DNA from: Nitrosospira briensis
Lineage (GTDB): Bacteria > Pseudomonadota > Gammaproteobacteria > Burkholderiales > Nitrosomonadaceae
Reading direction: 5' to 3'
Length of the DNA: 64,000 bases
Assembly (NCBI RefSeq): GCF_900115125.1
Contig: NZ_FOVJ01000005.1
Span: 1-64,000 of the forward strand
Program-made: the position numbers and the translations under genes
Notes under the pieces: generated by a model
Told to the model about the DNA's origin: nothing
Databases searched by the model: none
Seen by the model: the letters and a program-made list of their open reading frames with translations, nothing else
Shown here: positions 59,591-64,000 of the stretch, one piece after another
Layout: the number at the start of each line of letters is the position of its first letter
Numbering within the stretch: position 1 is the first letter of the stretch

Positions 59591-60352
59591 TCAAGTGTTG
59601 TCTTGCTGAACCAGCCAGATCAATCCTGCCATCCGTCCGGTAAGGCCATCCCGGCGATAAGAAAAGAATCTGGCCGGGTCGCTAAAGGTGCAATACATTC
59701 CACCGTAGACCTCGGTTACGCCAACGCTTGCCAATCGTTGCCGCGCCAGCAGAAAAAGATCGGCAAGCCATTTGCCCTCATGACAAGGATTGGACGGAAC
59801 GAAGGCCAGGGCGGCGTTCTTGTCGTGTGAGATAAACGCTTGGCGTACCTCTTCGCCAACTTCGAAGTGATCGGATCCGATTGCCGGGCCGAGCCATGCC
59901 ATGATGGGGGTATCCAGGGGACCTATCGCCGATATTGTGCGTTCGATGATTCCGTCGGCCAATCCGCGCCAGCCCGCATGGATCACGCCAACCAGGGACC
60001 CGGCGTGATCGCACAACAGTACCGGCAAGCAGTCGGCTACGAGTACTGCGCAGACATTTTCCGGGCGCCGGCTGAAGGCGGCATCACCCTCACCGGGGGC
60101 CGTGCAATCATCCTCATCGACATTGACGGAAATCGTGCCGTGCACCTGTTTCAGCCATCCAGGTTCGGCTGGCAGAAACCGTCGCAGGAGGGCGCGGTTT
60201 TGCTTGACGGTCAACGGGTCGTCACCAACATGATCGCCCAGATTGAGACTGGCATAAGGTGAGGGCTGGCTGCCTGCGCCCCCATTACGCGTGGTGAACA
60301 GTGCTTTGACACTGCATGGTGCAGGCCACTCCGGAATGATCCAATCGTTCAT
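59591..60352 (-). CDS. pgeF: Peptidoglycan editing factor / purine nucleoside phosphorylase (YfiH family)
   Basis: 253 residues of the multicopper-oxidase-like, zinc-binding YfiH fold: LNLGDHVGDDP (about 36-46), LKQVHGT, VADCLPVLLCD (about 104-114) and VIHAGWRGLADGI. It removes or salvages L-Ser-containing muropeptides and/or acts on purine nucleosides. Overlaps the end of rluD by four bases, the usual rluD-yfiH pair. Confidence 0.93.
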   Translation of the reverse strand: MNDWIIPEWPAPCSVKALFTTRNGGAGSQPSPYASLNLGDHVGDDPLTVKQNRALLRRFLPAEPGWLKQVHGTISVNVDEDDCTAPGEGDAAFSRRPENVCAVLVADCLPVLLCDHAGSLVGVIHAGWRGLADGIIERTISAIGPLDTPIMAWLGPAIGSDHFEVGEEVRQAFISHDKNAALAFVPSNPCHEGKWLADLFLLARQRLASVGVTEVYGGMYCTFSDPARFFSYRRDGLTGRMAGLIWLVQQDNT

Positions 60353-61332
60353 GTTTTTGCCGGATGGATGGAATGGAGTTTTCGATCGCGATTCTCGCGC
60401 AGCATCAGTAGAAGGCGGTTCATATCTTCAGGCAACGCCGCTTCCCACGCCATCCTGACGTCACGTTGCGGGTGGCTCAATTCCAGCCTTTGGGCATGCA
60501 GTGCCTGCCTTGGAAAGCCAGGGAGCGACGGTCCGGCATTCTGGATAATCCTTTTCGGCTTGCCTCCATATACCGCATCTCCCAGAAGCGGATGACCGAT
60601 GGAGTGCATGTGCACCCGAATCTGATGCGTGCGCCCGGTTTCCAGACTGCACCGGAGCAAAGTACAGTCATCGAATTTTTCCAGTACCTCGTAATGGGTA
60701 CGCGCTTCCTTGCCGCTCGCGACAACAGCCATTTTCGTGCGCTGTACCGGATGCCGTCCTACCGGCGCATCAACCCATCCGCCAGCCGGCACCCGGCCCA
60801 GCACAAGCGCAAGATAATCGCGTTTCACGGTGTGTTTTTGCAATTGCCGCACCAGGCTGGTTTGGGCTTCCAGCGTTTTCGCCACAACCAGCAAACCGCT
60901 GGTATCCTTATCCAGGCGGTGAACAATACCTGCACGAGGTATTGCGCTCAATTGCGCGGCGTGATGCAACAACGCATTCAGCATGGTTCCCCGCCAGTTT
61001 CCGCTGCCGGGATGCACCACCAGCCCCGCAGGTTTATCAATGACAATGAGCGCTTCGTCTTCGTAAACGATATCCAGTGAAATGGCTTCCGGTACAAAGC
61101 CGGTTTCGATGGGATGGCGCGCGGGTTTGACCTCGATCTTTTCTCCGCTCCATACCTTTTGTTTGGGAACGGCTTCAGTTCCATCGACTCTGATACGTTT
61201 CTCCCGAATCCAGGTCTGCAGGCGGCTGCGGGACCAATCCGGCAGCAGTTGCGCCAGAGCCTGGTCGAGCCGTGCGCCGGCATGATTCGAGGGAATGGTC
61301 AGTTCAATGATGGTTTCAGCAGGTTCAGGCAT
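60349..61332 (-). CDS. rluD: 23S rRNA pseudouridine(1911/1915/1917) synthase
   Basis: 327 residues from ATG 61332. N-terminal S4 RNA-binding domain (AGARLDQALAQLLPDWSRSRLQTWI), then the catalytic RHRLDKDTSGLLVVAK motif with the essential Asp. In-frame ATG 61386 and 61485 exist, but they would place the N terminus across the divergent bamD promoter (TATAAT at 61347-61352), so I prefer 61332. Start remains uncertain because no good ribosome binding site is seen for any. It is divergent from bamD. Confidence 0.93.
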   Translation of the reverse strand: MPEPAETIIELTIPSNHAGARLDQALAQLLPDWSRSRLQTWIREKRIRVDGTEAVPKQKVWSGEKIEVKPARHPIETGFVPEAISLDIVYEDEALIVIDKPAGLVVHPGSGNWRGTMLNALLHHAAQLSAIPRAGIVHRLDKDTSGLLVVAKTLEAQTSLVRQLQKHTVKRDYLALVLGRVPAGGWVDAPVGRHPVQRTKMAVVASGKEARTHYEVLEKFDDCTLLRCSLETGRTHQIRVHMHSIGHPLLGDAVYGGKPKRIIQNAGPSLPGFPRQALHAQRLELSHPQRDVRMAWEAALPEDMNRLLLMLRENRDRKLHSIHPAKT

Positions 61333-61352
61333 CAAGGGCTTTGCGCTATAAT
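61324..61352 (+). promoter_or_regulatory. Candidate promoter for bamD
   Basis: TATAAT (61347-61352) is preceded by TTCAGG (61324-61329) with 17 bp between. The start site near 61359 would give bamD a leader of about 29 nt. The -35 is weak. Confidence 0.5.
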
Positions 61353-61387
61353 GGTCAAATCTATTTTTACCAGCAGACGAATTCATT

Positions 61388-62188
61388 ATGTCGCGTAGTG
61401 TAGCTTTATTTCTGCTGTTGTTGCTATCCGGGTGCGGGCTCTTCCCGAAGGAACTGAAGGATTCCAAGAGTTGGTCCGCCAGCAAGTATTATTCCGAGGC
61501 AAAGACGGAATTGAATGAGGGGAATTACCAGGCCGCCATCAAATTATTCGAAGCACTGGAAGCCCGTTACCCCTACGGGCGCTATGCGCAGCAGGCGCAA
61601 CTCGAGGTCGCCTATGCGCATTACAAGGATGGTGAACCGGCCACGGCTATTGCCGCCGCTGACCGGTTTATCAAGCTTCATCCCAATCATGCGAATGTGG
61701 ATTACGCTTATTATCTCAAGGGCCTGGCAAATTTCAATGACGACCTTGGGTTGATGGGTATTGTGTCGGAGAGAATTCTCGGTCAGGACATGAGTGAGCG
61801 AGATCCGAAGGCATCCCGCGAATCATTTGAAAATTTCAAGGAACTGGTTACCCGTTTTCCCAAAAGCAAGTACGCGTCCGATGCGGTGCAGCGTATGAAG
61901 CATCTGGTTAACGTGGTGGCATTGAACGAAGTGCAGGTCGCGCGTTACTACATGAAACGTGGCGGCTATGTGGCCGCCGCCAACCGTGCCCAATATGCCC
62001 TGAAGGAATACCCGCAAACCCCCGCGACAGAAGAAGCACTATTCATCATGGTCAAAGCCTACGATGCGTTGGGAATAACCAGCTTGCGCGACGACGCTGA
62101 CCGGGTGATGAGAAAGAATTTCCCCGGCAGTCGATTCTTGTCCGATTCCACCGGGTCGGATGGTGAGCCCTGGTGGAGATTCTGGTAA
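61388..62188 (+). CDS. bamD: Outer-membrane assembly lipoprotein BamD
   Basis: 266 residues. Lipoprotein signal with lipobox LSGC (Cys16), then five TPR-like helical pairs (NYQAAIKLFEALEARYPYGRYAQQAQLEVAYAHYKDGE; FPKSKYASDAVQRM; ALKEYPQTPATEEAL) of the YfiO/ComL type. It is the essential lipoprotein of the BAM complex that inserts beta-barrels. Normal length. Divergent from rluD, as in many betaproteobacteria. Confidence 0.96.
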   Translation: MSRSVALFLLLLLSGCGLFPKELKDSKSWSASKYYSEAKTELNEGNYQAAIKLFEALEARYPYGRYAQQAQLEVAYAHYKDGEPATAIAAADRFIKLHPNHANVDYAYYLKGLANFNDDLGLMGIVSERILGQDMSERDPKASRESFENFKELVTRFPKSKYASDAVQRMKHLVNVVALNEVQVARYYMKRGGYVAAANRAQYALKEYPQTPATEEALFIMVKAYDALGITSLRDDADRVMRKNFPGSRFLSDSTGSDGEPWWRFW

Positions 62189-62263
62189 GAAGAGAGGTGG
62201 CAGGCGGATGGTTACAGGCCCCGCGGGAGAGTATTTTTTACCAGGATGTGCGGTCTCAAGGAT

Positions 62264-62758
62264 TCAAGCTGAAGAACCAAGCGCGGCTTTTTCCGTCAAG
62301 GGCTCGTCTTCCGCAGCTTCATCCTGCAAGCGGATTGCCATGACATCGCACTTGGCGTGATGCAGGACGTCACTTGCTGTTGACCCGAGCAATAAGGCGA
62401 GGCCATGGCGTCCATGTGAGCCAATAACTATCAAATCCATATGCTCCTGCTCCGCGAGGCGAACAATTTCCTTTCCCGGCACACCCCACACCATCCATCG
62501 GCACTCCGCGTCGACCTTCAGCTGGTCACCGATTTGCTTCAACTTTGATTTTTCCGTTTCCAGCAATTCGTATGTCGAACGTTCATTCAGAGGAATTACG
62601 GTTCCATAAGCGGTGTCAGGCATCGGGATATTATCCAGCACGTGAATAATGCTCAATTTCGCCCGAAATATTCGGGCTAGATGCGTCGCCTTGCGGATGA
62701 CATGATTTCCATGTTCCGAAAAATCCAGTGCAATTAAAATATGATGATAATTATCCAT
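62264..62758 (-). CDS. Universal stress protein (UspA family)
   Basis: 164 residues. USP fold with HHILIALDFSEHGNHVIRKA at the start and the ATP-binding GSHGRHGLALLLGSTASDVLHH near the end (GX2GX9GS/T type). Single domain, cytoplasmic. It may aid survival under starvation or oxidative stress. The last 20 residues are acidic (DEAAEDEPLTE). The ribosome binding site is modest. Confidence 0.92.
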   Translation of the reverse strand: MDNYHHILIALDFSEHGNHVIRKATHLARIFRAKLSIIHVLDNIPMPDTAYGTVIPLNERSTYELLETEKSKLKQIGDQLKVDAECRWMVWGVPGKEIVRLAEQEHMDLIVIGSHGRHGLALLLGSTASDVLHHAKCDVMAIRLQDEAAEDEPLTEKAALGSSA

Positions 62759-62914
62759 TTTTCATTTCGGAAAACAAGAATGAAGATAGCTCAGTAGAAG
62801 ACATCAAGCCGGAGAGAGTACAAGATCGGATAAGACCGGTTGTTCCACGATGCCGCCAACAAGTGCAGGCGGGATACAGTGAAATATAATGCTTGCAGAC
62901 AGTTGGATAGCAGA

Positions 62915-63610
62915 TCAACGTACGGCCTTGGGAGTTGCGCTACGCGCAGAGCCATCTACAAGCGTCTGCTGAGGTTCAAGCATCGTTTTCAAAACTTTCC
63001 AGACATTTTCCGCGATTTTTTCTTGTGCCTGAGCCGTAGGATGTATTCCATCAGCCTGGAAAAATTCTCGCTTGTTACCAAAGCCGTCCAAAAGGAACGG
63101 TACCAGCTTGACTCCATAGCGTTTGGCCAGCTGCGGGTAAATATCCTGAAACTTTTGCGTGTACGCCATGCCATAATTGGGCGGCAGTTGCATGCCGGCC
63201 AACAGCACCTGGGCTTTATTTCGCTGGCAGGCTTCGATGATGGCCGCGAGACTGCCGAAAATGGACTCAATGGAGGCCCCGCGCAACCCATCATTGCCGC
63301 CAAGCTCGACAATGACGATATCCGGGCGATGGGTTTTGAGTGCGTGCTGGATGCGGGTCCGCCCACCGGCAGCCGTTTCGCCACTGATGCTGTTGTTGAT
63401 CAACTTTGTCTGCGATTGCGCTTGCACCCGCTGTTTGAGCAGATCGACCCACCCCGCATCGCGAGGCAGGCCGTAGCCAGCGGACAAACTGTCCCCAAAC
63501 ACCATAATAGTAGGGGTTCCGGATGCGGTAGCAGGTCCCGGTGGGGCTGCTGCGCCTGAGTTGGCGCCAATACTTGACAGGATAAAGAGAATAACCAGGA
63601 AACTTTTCAT
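62915..63610 (-). CDS. tesA: Arylesterase/lysophospholipase (TesA, GDSL type)
   Basis: 231 residues from ATG 63610, fixed by the signal peptide (MKSFLVILFILSSIGANSGAAA). SGNH hydrolase blocks: VFGDSLSAGYG (Ser), the GETAAGG block, GGND and DGIHPTAQAQ (Asp-His). A periplasmic esterase/thioesterase. Its start codon overlaps the divergent ABC gene start by two bases, so the two must share a compact control region within each other's coding sequence. Confidence 0.93.
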   Translation of the reverse strand: MKSFLVILFILSSIGANSGAAAPPGPATASGTPTIMVFGDSLSAGYGLPRDAGWVDLLKQRVQAQSQTKLINNSISGETAAGGRTRIQHALKTHRPDIVIVELGGNDGLRGASIESIFGSLAAIIEACQRNKAQVLLAGMQLPPNYGMAYTQKFQDIYPQLAKRYGVKLVPFLLDGFGNKREFFQADGIHPTAQAQEKIAENVWKVLKTMLEPQQTLVDGSARSATPKAVR

Positions 63611-64000
63611 GACAGATAACCTTGTTGTACGGCCCATTGTGCAGGCAATCGGGTTGACCAAGCAAGTAAGCACCGGTGATGAGCAGCTTACAATATTGGA
63701 GAATATCAATCTGGAGGTAAATGCAGGTGACTCCGTTGCCATAATCGGAGCATCGGGTTCAGGCAAGTCTACTCTGCTGGGGTTGCTGGCAGGATTAGAT
63801 ACTCCTTCCGAGGGGAAGGTTCATCTTGACGGCGAGGATATTTTCTTGCTGGACGAAGATGCCCGGGCCGCGTTGCGCGGACGCATGCTGGGGTTCGTGT
63901 TCCAGTCATTTCAACTGTTACCTGCATTGACCGCGATTGAGAACGTAATGTTGCCCCTCGAGCTAATTGGCGCCGGCAATGCAAACGCCGCCGCATTGGA
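63609..64000 (+). CDS. ybbA: LolD/YbbA-type ABC transporter ATP-binding protein (partial at window edge)
   Basis: 131 residues visible, continuing past the window end. AGGA lies nine bases before the ATG. Walker A is IGASGSGKSTLLGLLAGL (about 48-65) and the Q-loop is FVFQSFQLLPALTAIENVMLPLEL. The head-to-head pairing with tesA is the E. coli ybbA-tesA arrangement. The signature and Walker B lie outside the window. It probably energises an FtsX-like permease. Confidence 0.9.
   Translation, partial: MTDNLVVRPIVQAIGLTKQVSTGDEQLTILENINLEVNAGDSVAIIGASGSGKSTLLGLLAGLDTPSEGKVHLDGEDIFLLDEDARAALRGRMLGFVFQSFQLLPALTAIENVMLPLELIGAGNANAAAL

Overview
The window looks like a chromosomal segment of a betaproteobacterium, most probably an ammonia oxidiser of the Nitrosospira/Nitrosomonadaceae type. 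This rests on a three-domain copper nitrite reductase (NirK) that stands alone, a PEP-CTERM protein with a sigma-54 promoter, betaproteobacterial gene orders (rpsU-yqeY-dnaG-rpoD-tRNA; aroA-cmk-rpsA-ihfB-lapA; dacC-dat-ybeD-lipB-lipA; rluD-pgeF divergent from bamD) and moderate GC content. It is a family-level inference from gene content, not a species identification.

Layout. 1-156 is the right end of an IS3-family insertion sequence. 321-6009 (minus strand) carries an M48 metalloprotease lipoprotein, rpmE, rho, trxA and glnS. 6218-9986 (plus) carries birA, coaX, engB and hemB; between engB and hemB lies a duplicated 86-87-nt block of hairpins followed by a strong terminator-like stem. 10024-18271 (minus) carries PBP1A, a SirB2-like and a CopD-like membrane protein, a flavoprotein disulfide reductase, a Sel1-repeat protein, and the cysteine pair cysE-cysK. 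18550-23998 (plus) is aroA-cmk-rpsA-ihfB-lapA-pyrF. 24078-26089 is accessory: a tiny basic protein, a repeat-rich PEP-CTERM protein and its sigma-54 promoter. 26090-28993 holds a CBS-domain protein, folB, plsY and tsaD. 29167-34280 is the macromolecular-synthesis operon with a CAT-anticodon tRNA, and a secreted SUMF1-type protein follows the tRNA. 35770-38045 has nirK (minus) and a PP2C phosphatase (plus). 38313-43385 has sucCD, a CobD/CbiB-family membrane protein, a DUF853 HerA-like ATPase and a small lipoprotein. 43477-48287 is the PBP5/D-amino-acid transaminase/lipoate cluster plus a DUF4197 protein. 48511-53162 (minus) is an Mla-type lipid transport operon with a DUF6607 lipoprotein downstream. 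A 1.15-kb gene-poor stretch with a second perfect sigma-54 site precedes two glycosyltransferases (54312-56607). The rest carries a c-type cytochrome, rimO, a ZIP transporter, pgeF-rluD, bamD, a universal stress protein, a TesA-type esterase, and the start of the divergent YbbA/LolD-type ABC gene cut by the window edge.

Most of the window is core metabolism in expected arrangements. The signals worth follow-up are (i) the tandem hairpin array with GGA-bearing loops at 8681-8890, ending in a terminator that abuts the hemB ribosome binding site, and (ii) the pair of near-identical sigma-54 promoters, one driving the PEP-CTERM protein and one in the gene-poor region ahead of the glycosyltransferases, which suggests a small shared surface-polymer regulon.
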